From Zanthoxylum bungeanum (taxonomy: Eukaryota; Streptophyta; Magnoliopsida; Sapindales; Rutaceae): a DNA stretch of 64,000 bases. Both the position numbers and the translations under genes were made by a program. Below are positions 10,654 to 23,586 of this stretch, one piece after another; within the stretch, counting starts at the first letter, position 1, and every line of letters begins with the position of its first letter. The notes under the pieces are model-generated. The model saw only the letters and a program-made list of their open reading frames with translations, had not been told where the DNA came from and did no database searches. The stretch covers positions 16,510 through 80,509 of the forward strand of contig SKCR01036131.1 in NCBI GenBank assembly GCA_019454045.1, read 5' to 3'.

Positions 10654-12940
10654 TGTAGGAAACGTTTTCCTCGCGCAGCGGAACCATCTTAGGAACACGG
10701 ATCGGACTTGAAAAAATTTTATGCCTTTCTACTATGAATGCCAAATGGAACCAGCAGTACCACTGAAATTTTACTACTATTTTAAGTCAAATTTCAACCC
10801 CGAAACAGCCCCCAAAAAGCAGCATAAAATCGAACTGTTTTAGTACCCAAAATGCGCCCAGCGCACTCCCGAACAGCCTCTAAAATTGCGTAGATAGTGG
10901 CTGTTTTTTGGTTATAATTTTTCGCTAAAAAACAGCCCCAAACACCACTAAATGTTCCCCAAAAATTCTGGATTAAAACTAAACCAAATCGGGTTCCGTT
11001 TCACCAACAAAATGGTGGTAGTGAGCAATATTTAGCCTCACTGCCGTGAACAAGACAATAAGATGAAGATGAAATAAAGTTCGACACCACAAAGTCTTCC
11101 ATGCTATGTCTCATTATCAATGAATACTTATGTGGGCAAGACTCACAAAATAATCTCAAACTATTTAGGGATTAAGTCACACAAACAACTTTTGTTTTTG
11201 TTTTTGATTTTTCTTTTTCTTTTGTTCTTGTTTTTCTTTCTCAACAATTGAGAGGATTTGGAAGAAGAACAAAGGTGGCTAGGGTTAGAATAAGAGGCTT
11301 AACCAAAAGAAAAATCATTTTTTCCTTTTTATACTTAGGGTTTAATTTTACAAAATAAAATAAAACCCTTCTTATTTCTCCATGTGTGAAATTCGGCCAA
11401 GGGGTATATTTTTAAATAATTTTGTAACATCCAATATTACATAATCATCATCTTAATGATAATTTAAAATTTCTCTTTAAGAGTTGTAACATCCAATTTA
11501 AGATGTTTATTTTCCAAAAACTCTTCCCCACATTTTCCTTTGAATTCGGCCAACACTAGGAATAATAGATAATTTTTGTAACATTAAGTATTTAATTCCA
11601 TAATTAAAATATATTTTACAAAATCAAAGAGTTACTACCTTTCATAAAGGTGTAACTTCCAAATTCAATTCAAAGGGTTTCCAAAACCTAAATTTGGAAT
11701 TCCAATATTAGCCTTCAATCAAATTATATTAAATATAATTTAATAATAAATAATAAACAACTATCATATAATCATTCATTATATAAACCATTTATTAACT
11801 CTTAATATATTGTTCCAAGTGTGACAAATAATATCATTAATCATATTAATAATATTTATACATATGTGAGTATACAATTGGACTATCCAATTATACTAAA
11901 TCCGTTATAGTAAATCGAGCTATCACGAGGACCAAATGGACCTACGGTTCCGAGCTCCAATAATCTCGAAATATTAATTAAGCTCTTAATTAAATATTCC
12001 GAATTATTAACTCCGGGTTATTCCACTAAAAATCTGAAGCTGCACTCTCGTTGCCGCAGATGATATATTAAGCCGAACCAAGTCGTTGTTCATCGATATA
12101 GTCATTACATATAGATTAACCATTCACGAGTATGTCGTAATTATATTCGGGTCATAATATACGTTATACCCCTCTAATTATTTTTACCTTTAGTAACATT
12201 GATTCTCTAATGAACGATTTATTCATAACCATTATGAATTTTAATCTTTCTATTCGTAATAGAAAGACTTCAGGGCTCAAATCGTTCAACCACCGAATCA
12301 ACCCTTAAGAGAGATACTCCTCTACTTCTCGCAAGAGGGAGTGAATTCCATGTCTATGTAAAACGTTCCCAGCTACACAACAGACCATGCCCCCAAAGTA
12401 TGTAGCTATTGGTCGGGATTACTACACCAACATTACCTTTGTAAATCAATGGACATAATCCGCCATGCAGGAGTTCGTAGTACACTCAGGATTAAGATCA
12501 TTCTATATATGACCATATAGTATATCGAAATGACTTTATTTGTTTAACGGATATTAAAAGAATGTCATTTTCATCTGGGTCTAGTCCTATATGATCACAT
12601 CATACAAGGTGTCTCCATTCTAATGTCTCTACATGGAGGATCCTGGATCAAGGTCGCCTTACTATTATAGAATGGACCACACCTATTGATAAACCACAAA
12701 AAAGTACCCGCTTTGTTTGCTCTCTATGGACTATTTAAGATTACTAACTTCAGACTTAAATCCTCTTGTGTATGACACTCATACACAAAGTCCGAAGGCA
12801 CATAAGTAATCTAGGGTATTCAAGATAATTTATAATATGCGAAAATTAAACAAAAGCTTTGATAAATGAATAATGCATCATTTTATTTCAAAACACACAA
12901 AGTCGTTTACATCATATATAGCTCTATGGAATACATCCCA
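10654..12940 (-). mobile_element. 3' LTR of D (LTR family 3)
   Basis: It starts TGTAGGAAACG and aligns with 16510-18706 throughout, including CTTTGATAAATGAATAATGC and the block ending at ATACATCCC. The last few bases (AACA) are missing at the deletion junction with integrase. It is about 90 bases longer than its partner, mainly because the partner lacks a stretch corresponding to about 11490-11570. Confidence 0.9.
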
Positions 12941-13456
12941 CAACTCTAAGGGAGTCTTAGGAACTGACTTAGATGGAACTATATTAAGGATATGCATTGC
13001 ACTTTGCAGTGCATATTCCCAGAACGAACTAGGTAGAAAGCTATAACTAAACATAGATCTCATCATGTCTAGTAGGATCCGATTTCTCCTTTCTGCAACA
13101 CCATTTTGCTATGGTGTTCCAGGAGCTGTGAGTTGGGATATTATCCCATGCTCAACTAAGAATTCCTCGAAATCTCTGTCAAGGTATTCTCCTCTACGAT
13201 CTGATCGTAGAGTTTTGATTGTCTTACCTAACTGGTTCTCAACCTCAGCACGATAATCTTTGAACTTTTCAAAAGTATCTGATTTGTGATGAATTTGGTA
13301 AATATACCCATATCTAGAATAGTCGTCAATGAATGAAATGAAGTATTCATAACCACCTCGGGCTCTTACATTCATCGGTCCGTAAATGTCCGAATTTATT
13401 AGCTCAAGTGGTTGAGTGGCTCTTGTATTTTTTCCAGTAAAAGGTCTCATGGTCAT
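12941..13456 (-). pseudogene. Integrase remnant of D
   Basis: The frame at 13109-13456 holds the integrase core: NSDIYGPM and LRSDRRGEYL supply two catalytic aspartates. It ends in APGTP followed by a TAG stop where the family has a glutamine. Reading continues in the same frame on the other side with QNGVAERRNR, which carries the catalytic glutamate, and then PSSFWEYALQ...TPLELW. At about 12940 the frame runs into LTR sequence through a deletion. Without the stop and the deletion this would be an ordinary copia integrase core. Confidence 0.88.
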
Positions 13457-13965
13457 TTTTCATTCTAAACAGGATTCGTGGATTGGTAAAGTTTCGTGCT
13501 TTAACTGGTTTAAGGATCTGTTCTTTATCAATCTGTCGATCCGGTCAAGGTTGATATGACCAAGTCGAAGATTCCAAGGATATGTGTCATCGTTAGAAAT
13601 ATTTGGCGGTTTAGTTTAAGGTTTTTCAGCATTAAATATTTCAGTGTTGAGCAGTGACCTATGTGTTAACGGTCTTAACACATATAAGTTATTTTCTGAG
13701 TTTCATGTGCATATGGTCAATCCATTCCTACAAATAATAACTAAATTACTATTAAAAGAAACTGAATAACCATCATCCAAAAGTTTAGAAACATAAATCA
13801 AATTCCTGCAAAAACCAGGAATGAATAACACATTGTTCAAATTTAAATAACTATTATTTGTGAAATTTAAACTGGAAATTCCCACTGTTATTGCTGAAAT
13901 GGCATCCTTGTCCCGACCCTCATGGTGTAGTCACCTTCAGCAAGGTCCCTCCATGAATCAAGTAG
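13457..13965 (-). pseudogene. Protease end and GAG-pre-integrase remnant of D
   Basis: The minus frame at 13703-13885 reads MGISSLNFTNNSYLNLNNVL followed by FIPGFCRNLIYVSKLL, the C-terminal protease part typical of copia. Sequence at 13457-13700 matches the GAG-pre-integrase region (LWHLRLGHIN in the copy at 46440-46520) but is broken into several frames. Confidence 0.75.
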
Positions 13966-14896
13966 CTACAAAGAAGAATAAACATGGTTAGTGGCTCTAG
14001 AGTCAACAATCCATGTAGATTTATCATCCTCCACTAATAGAGATTCGATAACGAGTAAATCATATTTACCTATTTCATTTTTCTCCTTCAGTTTAGCAAG
14101 GTTTTTATGACAATTCCTTTTCCAATGCCCATTCTTGTTGCAGTGGAAATATTTTCCCTTGGGCTTGGAATCCATGGAGCCTTTATTGTTCTTCTTCTTC
14201 TTCTTCATGGGTTTTGCCTTAGCCTTCCCAGTTCTATTCTTCTTCATCTTTGCAGATTTAGAATACTCAGCAATATTTTCCTCAGCACTGAAATTACGAG
14301 GATACACAAGCATTAACTCGTAATGGGTGAGCTCATTAAGTAGTTTGGTCAAAGTCAAAGTCAACTTGTTTATAACATAATTGCTTTTAAACTGTAGGAA
14401 ATTCTTCGGAAGAGTTTCCATAATCATGGTCACCTAGCTACGCTCGTCAATACGAGCTCCATGGGTTTCAACAGTATTGAGATAGGTCATCATCCTCAAG
14501 ACGTTCTCTCGGACTGATGTCCCATCCTTCATCCTAACAGTCATCGCTAAGACCATGGCCTCATGATGTTGATGCTCTGAAGGCTGTCGAAACATGCCAT
14601 GCAATGACTCTATCATCTAAGATACTAAAGCCATAGGTTCATGCTTTGTAGCAAGAACCTCAGACATCCCTGCTAGGAAGTAGCAGCGGGCTTTCTCATT
14701 CGTTGTGACCTATTTCTGGTAGGTATCGCGCACAGTTTGGCCAGCATTTCTGGCCGGCTCGCGAGGACTCTCCTCCGTCTGGAAAAACTTCAGGTCTTCG
14801 CAGACCTGGATAACGTTCATGTTACTTTTCCACTTAACATAATTTTCTTCCGTTAATTTTTCATTTTGAGAGTATGGAAATAATTGGAGAAATCAT
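13966..14896 (-). pseudogene. Gag and protease start of D
   Basis: The frame at 13966-14433 contains a lysine-rich stretch, a nucleocapsid zinc knuckle KGKYFHCNKNGHWKRNC, and the protease start WIVDSRATNHV. The first knuckle cysteine is tyrosine, and the protease active-site glycine is arginine (DSR for DSG). Upstream, 14434-14616 holds more of gag in another frame. The likely gag start is the ATG at 14894-14896, by comparison with element I. Confidence 0.8.
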
Positions 14897-16491
14897 GGTA
14901 GAAAAATAAAATAAACATGCATTTAAAATTCATTCATCGCATATCAAAATTATCAAATAATTTTGGCATAAAATTAAACATGATGAATGAACCATGAATA
15001 ACGAATTAGAAACCTAACAGAATTACTATGCCACAAAAATCTATCATTGCACAAGTAAGTGCCGCTGTAGGGTAGGTCAAGTACTTGCATGATAGATCGA
15101 GACAATCTCAGTCGATTAATATATGCGGGAATAACTCTTATTCCTATATTAAACAACTACCGTTTCATTTGATCAAGGAATTTTATTAACAGTCAATTAT
15201 TCCTTTGTGAGTGTGACCCGTCATTTCGGGATTCTTGGACTTAACGAGTGAAGTGCCGCCGTAGGGTAGGTCAGTTCACAAGATACATCTAGAATCCCTA
15301 TCCTCTCGGAATCCAAACCTGATATTGACCCAAATTGGACACCATCCGTAGGGGGGCGGAAGCAAAGCCACCTCGAGGCTCCTTTTGAGTCTCACATTTT
15401 CGGACTACAAATAGAGATCGCGGGATATACTGTCGTATATCCCTATCCCACTCACTATTTTAAAATTAAGGTTTCTATTTATAAAATATCTAATATTTTA
15501 ATTTAACTAGTGTGAATAAATTTATGGCGGCTAAATCATAATTGTTATTAACACTAGTTCAACATTAGTGACCTAACCAATTTTAACTCTTAAAATTTAT
15601 ATCACTAATTTTTATTAGTCTCTACTAATTAGAGTGGTATTAATGACCTATTATATTTTAACTCTTAAAATATTAGAACACTAATAGGATTAAAATTTTA
15701 GAATCCTAAAAAGATCAAGATTTGTATTAAACTATTTAATTAATCTTAGTGCATTATAAAATCCAATGGTACGTGGAATTGTATCCCGAGTGTAGACTAT
15801 ATTACCGTCCATTCGGATTCGGCTATGAAATTTTTATCCGGGTTTCCATCCTATATACCAATGAAATTTATTATGCACTGATTATGCCAAATATATTAGA
15901 ATTCAAATTTTAAAACATAAATCCAATTAATTGATTTCCATGCATATCATATTCTAATTTAAACACTTTAAATCACATAAAATCATATTTCATGTCTATA
16001 ATGATAATGCATCTAAAACATGTTATGGCATGTGAAATGCAAGAGTAGGCACCCTAAGCTATATGACATATTATTCAAACAATTGAAATAAACATACATA
16101 TAACATAAAAAATTATTTTGCATTGACCGGGCTCTTATTTATCCTATACTAATCTAATTAGTACAAAAATACCCAAGTCATCCCTTGGTCTTCAAATCAC
16201 GCTCCAAGGTGGTGTTGGCTCCTTTTGCGGCTTTAGTGCTCAAAATTACAACAATTGTAAAAATTGGACTTATGGCCTTACATCCCAAAAACAAAAAACC
16301 AACATATAAATAAGAGCCGGAAAAATTTACTACTAATGCAAAATACATTCATCACATGAAATAATAAAAACATTCATCATATGAATATTATTTTGTGCCC
16401 ACTCATCAAAACTCATATTTATAACTCATATAAATATATAAAAAATAGAAACTTTAAATTAAAAAATAGAATGGTTAAGAATACTTTTCAA
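14897..16491 (-). mobile_element. 5' leader of D, non-coding
   Basis: This 1.6-kb leader lies between the gag start and the primer-binding site. Its first 400 bases match 55850-56181 in element I, including GTAGGGTAGGTCA repeated at about 15069 and 15253. No coding frame is conserved between the copies. Confidence 0.75.
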
Positions 16492-16507
16492 CCTCGCTCT
16501 CGTACCA
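16492..16507 (-). other. Primer-binding site of D
   Basis: On the minus strand it reads TGGTACGAGAGCGAGG, close to the initiator-tRNA(Met) form TGGTATCAGAGC but with substitutions. It sits two bases from the 5' LTR start at 16510. Confidence 0.75.
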
Positions 16508-16509
16508 AT

Positions 16510-18706
16510 TATAGGAAACGTTTTCCTCGCGCAGCGGAAACGTCTTAGACACACAGATCTGACTTGAAAAAATTTATGCCCTTCTCCTATGAATGACGAA
16601 TGGAACCTGTAGTACCACTGGAATGTTGCTACTGTTTTAAGCCAAATTTCAGCCCCGAAACAATCCCCGAACAGCAGCACAAAACCAGACTGTTTTAGCA
16701 CCCGAAATCCACCCAGCACACTCACGAACAGCCCCTGAAATTGCGTTGATAGTGGCTATGTTTCGGTTCTGATTTTTCACTAGAAAACAGCCCCAAAGCA
16801 CCACTAAATGTTCCCCAAAAATTATGGATTAAAACGAAACCAAACCGGGTTCCGTTTCACCAACCAAAAGGGCAGCAGTGAGCAATATTTATCCTCACTG
16901 TCTTGAACAAGAAAATAAGATGAAGATGAAATAAAGTTCGACACCACAAAGTCTTCAGTGCTATGTCTCGTTACCAACGAATACTTGTGTGGGCAAGACT
17001 CACAAAATAATCTCTAACGATTTAGGGATTAAGTCACACAAACAACTTTTTTTTCTTTTTCTTTGTTCTTGTTTTTCTTTCTCAACAATTGAGAGGATTT
17101 GGAAGAAGATCAAAGGTGGCTAGGGTTAGAATGAGAGGCTTAGCCAAAAGAAAAATCATATTTTCCTTTTATACTTAGGGTTTAATTTTACAAAATAAAA
17201 CAAAATCCTTCATATTTCTCCATGTGTGAAATTCGGCCAAGTGGTATATTTTTCAACAATTTTGTAACATCCAATATTACATAATCATCATCTTAATGAT
17301 AATTTAAAATTCATCTTTAAGAGTATAATAGATAATTTTGTAACATTAAGTATTTAATTCCATAAATAAAATATATGTTACAAAATCAAAGAGTTACTAC
17401 CTTTCATAAAGGTGTAACTTCCAAATTCAATTCAAAGGGTTTCCAAAAACCAAATTTGGAATTCCAATATTAGCCTTCATTCAAATTATATTAATTATAA
17501 ATTTAATAATAAATAATAAACAACAATCATATAATCATTTATTATATAAACCATATATTAACTTTTAATATATAGTTCCAAGTGTGACAAATAATATTAT
17601 TAATCTTATTAATAATATGTATACATATGTGAGTATACAATTGGACTATCCAATTATACCGAATCCGCTATAGTAAATCGAGCTAGCACGGGGACTAAAT
17701 GGACCTACGATTCCGAGCTCCAATAATCTCAAAATACTAATTAAGCTATTAATTAAACATTACGAATTATTAACTCCGGGTTATTCCATTAAAAATCCGA
17801 AGCTGCACTATCGTTGACGCAGATGATATATTAAGCCGAACCAAGTCGATGTCCATCAATATAGTCATTAAATATAGATTAATCCTTCACGAGTATCTCG
17901 TAATTAGAGTTGGGTCATAATATCCGTTATACCAATCTAATTATTTTTACCTTAAGTACCATTGATTCTCTAATGAACGATTTATTCATAACCATTATGA
18001 ATTTTAATCTTTCTATTCGTAAAAGAAATACTTGAGCGCTCAAATCGTTCAAGCATCGAATCAACCCTTAAGAGAGATACATGTCTACTTCTCGCAAGAA
18101 TGAGTGAATTCCATGTCTATGTAAAACGTTCCCATCTACACAATAGACCATGCCCCCGAAGTAGTTAGCTATTGGTCGGGATTGCTACACCAACCTCACC
18201 TTTGTAAATCAAAGGACATAATCCGCCATGCAGGAGTTCGTAGTACACTCAAATTAAGATCAATCCATATATAACCATCTAGTATATCAAAATGACATTC
18301 TTTGTTTAACTGATATTAAAAGAATGTCATTTCCATCTGGGTCCAGTTCTATATGATCACATCATAGAAGGTGCCTCCATTCTCATGTCTCTACATGGAC
18401 GATCCCGGATCAATGTCGTCATACAAATATATAATGGACCATAGCAATAGATAAACCACAAATAAATTACCCCTTTTGTTTGCTCTCTATGAACTATTTA
18501 AGATTACTAACTTCATACTTAAATCCTCTTGTGTATGACACTCATACACTAAGTCCAAAGGCACATAAGTAATCTAGGGTATTCAAGATAATTTATAATA
18601 TGCGAAAATTAAATAAACACTTTGATAAATGAATAATGCATCATTTTATTTCAAAACACATAAAGTTGTTTACATCATATGTAGCTCTAGGGCATACATC
18701 CCAACA
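16510..18706 (-). mobile_element. 5' LTR of D (LTR family 3)
   Basis: It starts TATAGGAAACG, a G-to-A change from the TGTAGG of its partner, and ends CATCCCAACA. It is followed by the CAAAG duplication at 18707-18711. Length is 2197 bases. It has scattered substitutions and a few indels relative to 10654-12940. Confidence 0.9.
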
Positions 18707-18711
18707 CAAAG

Positions 18712-21138
18712 GCATGTGGTACTGCTAAACCTAAAATTTAAAATACATCTTGTTGCTCATGTACTTTTGTCACTATTTGACTAGTACTCTCTTATTTTTT
18801 TATATCTCCTCGACAATTCCACTTCCACCTTATTGCCTAGAGTCTCTCTCTTCTTCTTATACTATGTATTTTATCTGAGGTCGTCATAATTTATATGCCT
18901 CAAATGCCTTATCCTAAGGATAATGCCTTCGTTCTTTGGGACAAAATGAATATGGTCGTGCTTTGAAGATGTTACACAACATCTTGAGTCTACCTATTCC
19001 TGAGAACATTATTTGGACGGTGTTGCGGTTCATCGCTACTGAGGCTATCTAACTAGGATTGGGAGGGGGTTCGAGTAATCAAAGTCTATTCGGGTTATCA
19101 CGTGGAAATACTAATTCTAAAGGGTCATTTAAATGTAACATCTAGTACCTCTTCTAGTTCTTCCCTTTATCGATACTCGTACTATCCTTTATTGGGAAAT
19201 CTCCGAAACATGACTACCCCAAGTCTTATTGTACTCTCTTGATTACCTATTTTTGGATAGTTTCGTCTTATTCTTTTTCTTAGTTTCCCTTTTTTGCTCG
19301 ATAGAAAGGTCTCGTAAAACATATATTTATTCTCATGAATGTCATATGCTCCACCTTCTTAAGGTACTCGAATTCCGTGAGTCTTTACTTGTTGGAACAT
19401 TATAGGTTTAGTAACAAACTAAGATAACCGTACTAAATTTGCCTAAACGTAAGACACATCGAAAAATGATTCCACTATTTAGGAAATGTAATCTTACATG
19501 TCTCATCTGAATTCTTAAATACTCAACTGAGCTAGCTAGTATGTTGTCAAACCCTGTATATATTGTGCAGGGTACTTAACTATACTCATCCAGGGCTATA
19601 TTGAATTCCATATTCATCAGGTGAATATGTTCATCTTGTAGAGATATAGGAAAAATGGTACTACTACTTGTCGAGGCTCTGCAGTAGTCTGGGTGAGTGT
19701 CTAAATACTTTCAGGGGTCAGTAATATGGTAGTGGAGATTTGTCATATGTACTACTGAGGGTCATATGGGTCTTGCTATGGCTTGGGGTTACACAACTCT
19801 ATCAACTATTTTGTGGTTTCTTGGTTTGGGGTTACATAACTCTATCAACTACTTTATGGTTTCTGCTTATGTTGTAATCTTCAAGCTGTATTATCTACAT
19901 CACGACCTATATTGTACTTCCTTACCGTTCCCTGGGTTTTCAACATTTCTCATTTACTGTATTTGTTTCTTGGGGTTATATAGATTACTACTACGATTGG
20001 TCTATTATATAGACTTCTGCTGGTTCTGCAAAATTCAGGCGAGATTATCTACATCATATGCTACACTTGTTTTTTTTACTGTTTTATACAGTTTCGATGG
20101 ATCACTATCTAGTAGACTTATCTCTTAAGGTTTTCTATTTCTATTTCAATGTATACTGTGGTGGGTACTGGGTCTTCTTACAGATACCTTGACTTATTAT
20201 GGTCAATAAGGTCTGAATGTCAAACGGTGTTTGATACTTTTTATCGGTATCATTGATCGATTGCCCTGGCTTAATCCATTACCTCATTTAGAATAGGTAT
20301 GAGATGGACCTTGTTACGATGTTTTCCTATCAAATATCTCTACGGGGTCGGGCAATGGTCAAGTTACGATTTCACCTATTTTTGACTCATTTTCTAATAT
20401 AACCAATTTTCTCCTTCTTATGATATCAGTCATTCTATGTTTTGATTCTAGACTAGGGTATCTGAAATCCTTACGTTCTTCAGATATCTCTAACCTATTA
20501 GGAATCTTCACAACTAGATCTGATTTCTTGATTCTTTTATTTATTTAACCACATTTCATCCTTCAGAAAGCCTACTAAACATACATGGATCTCGAAAGTT
20601 ATTGGATCTACTCTATGAGATCTTATGAGGAGGGAAGTAATCTTAATCGAGTCTATCTGAAATTTTTATTTCTGTTTCAATTCATTCTTTTCTCTTCATT
20701 ATTACAAGCTTATGTATTTTCTTTACTATCAATTTTGTTTCTATTCAATCTATTATCTCGGATTACTCTAAGTATATACGTCTTTTTGTACTCCCTAGTT
20801 CTGCACTTTCTTCTAGCTTTCTCTCTTTTTAAATCTTTAGGTATATATTTTTGAAAACTTCACTAATTTTTCTTATTAGGTATCATAGCTAAACTTCGAA
20901 TGGTATATTCAAATGGTTATAGTTTGATTCTACTATAATAAGGATTCTAGTTTCAGCTTATTGGAGAGATATTCAAATGATTCTCATAAATCTTACTAAC
21001 CTTTCTATAGTGCTTGAGGACATACTCAATGATCGGATACCAAAGAGGTTGTGCCTCGCATACGAGTACCCCGAGCATACTACGTATACAAGACCAAAAA
21101 ACTCTACCTACTACAGTCACTGACTGTTTATACCATTT
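18712..21138 (-). mobile_element. Internal region of G, right part, no recognisable gene
   Basis: The frames at 19766-20128 and 20585-20854 (plus strand) encode hydrophobic, low-complexity peptides that match no family I know; they look like chance frames in T-rich DNA. A near-perfect direct duplication of about 44 bases around TTGGGGTTACACAACTCTAT lies at 19776-19862. The primer-binding site of G follows at 21139. Confidence 0.5.
19776..19862 (+). repeat. Two-copy tandem duplication of ~44 bp
   Basis: The segment around GGGGTTACACAACTCTATCA with CTATTTTGTGGTTTCT occurs twice in a row with a handful of differences. It is part of the internal region of G, and its tandem state produces part of the repetitive frame starting at 19766. 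Confidence 0.8.
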
Positions 21139-21148
21139 CCTGATACCA
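21139..21148 (-). other. Primer-binding site of G
   Basis: On the minus strand it reads TGGTATCAGG, partly complementary to initiator tRNA(Met). It lies four bases from an LTR starting TGTAACATCCCC at 21153. Confidence 0.6.
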
Positions 21149-21152
21149 ATTT

Positions 21153-21719
21153 TGTAACATCCCCCATCGGAGATGCTATCGGTAGACGATAGGTTATCCT
21201 ATCACCCTCAGCCTCTAACTAACTGACTGAGTAACAGAACTCTACTGTTTTTATTATTATTTGACAATCACGAATCACACACTTACATTGGGGGCTACTT
21301 GTCCAACTTAATTTAATTAAACAACTATTGTTCCTTACAACTCTATGCTTGCCACATTAAACTCTAGTAACTTTGACTTTTATAATTTTTACGTAATGAT
21401 TCACATGCACCTAACACATTATTTGTACTTTAATTATTACAAATGTGACTTTCACTTATCCATATACCTCACATTTGACTGTCATATGAACCCAATAACC
21501 CTAATGGCTGCCATCAGTATCCATCCTCTCAAGCTCATCCTCTGAGTAGACCTGTAAAATAAAAAACATTGGAGAGTGGGGGTTTGATCATTTGAACGAC
21601 TTAGTGAATGGATAGTTTAAAACGAGAACTAAAATGCTTCATGAAAATTTATTTCATGAAACCGAAATCACCTAATTTTATAAGAAAACTAGTCTTCTCT
21701 GAAAATATTTGTTAGTGTC
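21153..21719 (-). mobile_element. 5' LTR of G, left fragment
   Basis: It starts TGTAACATCCCCC. It is cut at 21719 by element A, whose target duplication ATATT lies at 21715-21719; the LTR resumes after 41279. The frame at 21345-21545 has no support as a gene. Confidence 0.7.
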
Positions 21720-23586
21720 ATACACATGCCACAAGATCACTAAGATGATTTGTGTGTGAATAAAAGTGAAGTTTGCAGAAAAAACTTGCAATGGTTGGTT
21801 GAGGAATTTCAAAAATTTCTCCTTGAATGTTGAAGCTCCAAGCTTTGTAGAGTATTTGCAACACTTGGGTAAGTTTCCCTATCACCATAATCAACTCCTT
21901 TAAGTGCTAGGTTGTAGAATTTTTGCAACAAAAATTCCAATGGAGAGAGCATAAGTTTCGGCCAAGTGTGTAGTTGGGAGAGAAGAGAGATTTTTGTGTA
22001 TTGTTGAATTGTCTTCCAAAAACAAGGTTGTTGTGTTTTTGTTTTCCAAAAAGCAAAACAATTTAGGTAAAAAAGTAATTAGTTTTATGTAAATGAAACC
22101 AACCACCTTTGCCAACTACCACCATCACATGTGTGAAGTGGGTCCCACCACTTTAAATTCAAAATTCAAGTTGGCTCACACAACTAGTCTTTGGGCCCGA
22201 GTTCGTTTAATAAGACTAAACGAATTTTCCGTCGAAAAATAATTAAATCCAATTTAATTAAATAATGATGCCTTGCAAAATTATTACGAAAGTCGCTTAC
22301 GAATTAATTCCACATTAATTCGTTCGCTTGGATTAAAATCCAATTTTAATTTCGTATTGAAATCCAATTTCAATTAATATATATGATATATTATTTTAGC
22401 CCAAATAAATAAATTAAATAGAAAAATCCAATTTAACTATTAAATTTATTTTACCGATTAATTCTAAATTAATCACGTTCTCTCTTCTATACCAATTTAA
22501 TCCCAGATTAATTTTCTCTCTTAATTAATTTGTGATTAATTCTATTCGAGTCAAATGTCTTTGGTGAATCTTTGGGAAGTGACCCAAGAGATTCATGGAT
22601 ATGTTTGCAGTAAATCCGATTGTCGGACTATCCGACACGTGCGTACCTCGTACCACATTCTCACCGATTTACAAGACATTGTTGGCTTCTGGCAAAGCAC
22701 CGTGCCTACCCAATTCTCCTGAAATATCCATGGAGGAATATTATCTGTATCAGGCGTAGTAATACTATGTAATGCGTAATACGATCTAATATTGGATGTC
22801 ACATGCTATGCCTGGGGCTGGCTCTGTGTCTGTCCCATACGAAACATATATCGGATCACGAGTAAATAGTCTCTATAATCAGAAAGTCATGACCTAGTCA
22901 TACTTTCCCGATAGATGCATCTTTTAAGAGTAATATTACTGTATCTAGCGTGACCATCATCTCCATATGACTGAAGTGATACTCCCATCTTAACATCACA
23001 TCAAATACACTACGATTCTTAGTAAACCCAGTACAGGCGTAGACATAACCTATTAAAGCTTCGGATGACCAATACCAAAGCAAACTGATTGTCGCAAGTA
23101 CTAGCGACGTAAGTCTCAGGTTAAAGACCACATACACCTACCCTGATTCAGATTCCCATAGACACATAGCCATACTACCAATGGGATTACGATGGGTCTA
23201 TCTAGAGTGAACTGTTCCCGGTCCAACGCTAACAGAACCTCTTATCACACTTGCATAAGTATCCAATACTTAAACATATGAGAACTATGTTGTTAAGCTT
23301 CCATAACGCGCACAAGCGCAATACTAGTCTATTCTGTATTATCGATGTCCAGTCTCGATAATACTACGACTAGGGTTATTTAATGATTAAATCATTCATG
23401 GATTAATACTGTCTCATATCTTATTAATCCGATTTAACCATATGGACTTTTATCATTATATAAACATCCAAGTAATCAAATTACAATAATGATAAAATAG
23501 CAATTTCCTTTTGGCACATAGTTAATTTCTACAAAAACGCAATGTTTAATACAAATAGTGATGCTATGGGTCATAATTGTCCAACA
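21720..23586 (-). mobile_element. 3' LTR of A (LTR family 1)
   Basis: It starts TGTTAGTGTCATACAC and ends ATTGTCCAACA, directly before the polypurine tract. The palindrome ladder lies at 22201-22540. The frame shared among family-1 LTRs is at 22898-23137 on the minus strand. Confidence 0.92.

Larger units (their letters stand above)
10654..18706 (-). mobile_element. Ty1/copia retrotransposon D, full length with internal deletion
   Basis: D has LTRs at 10654-12940 and 16510-18706, a primer-binding site at 16492-16507, and minus-strand gag, protease and integrase remnants, all bounded by the 5-bp duplication CAAAG. It lacks the polypurine tract, RNase H and reverse transcriptase, because one deletion joins the end of the left LTR directly to integrase at about 12940. 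The coding remnants match those of element I (52060-55850) and the plus-strand fragment at 45874-46597, so the three share a family. Confidence 0.9.

Noticed and set aside
19766..20128. 120-codon plus-strand frame with hydrophobic segments resembling a membrane protein
   Set aside because: Part of it comes from a 44-bp tandem duplication in T-rich DNA inside G; there is no family motif and it is antisense to the element.
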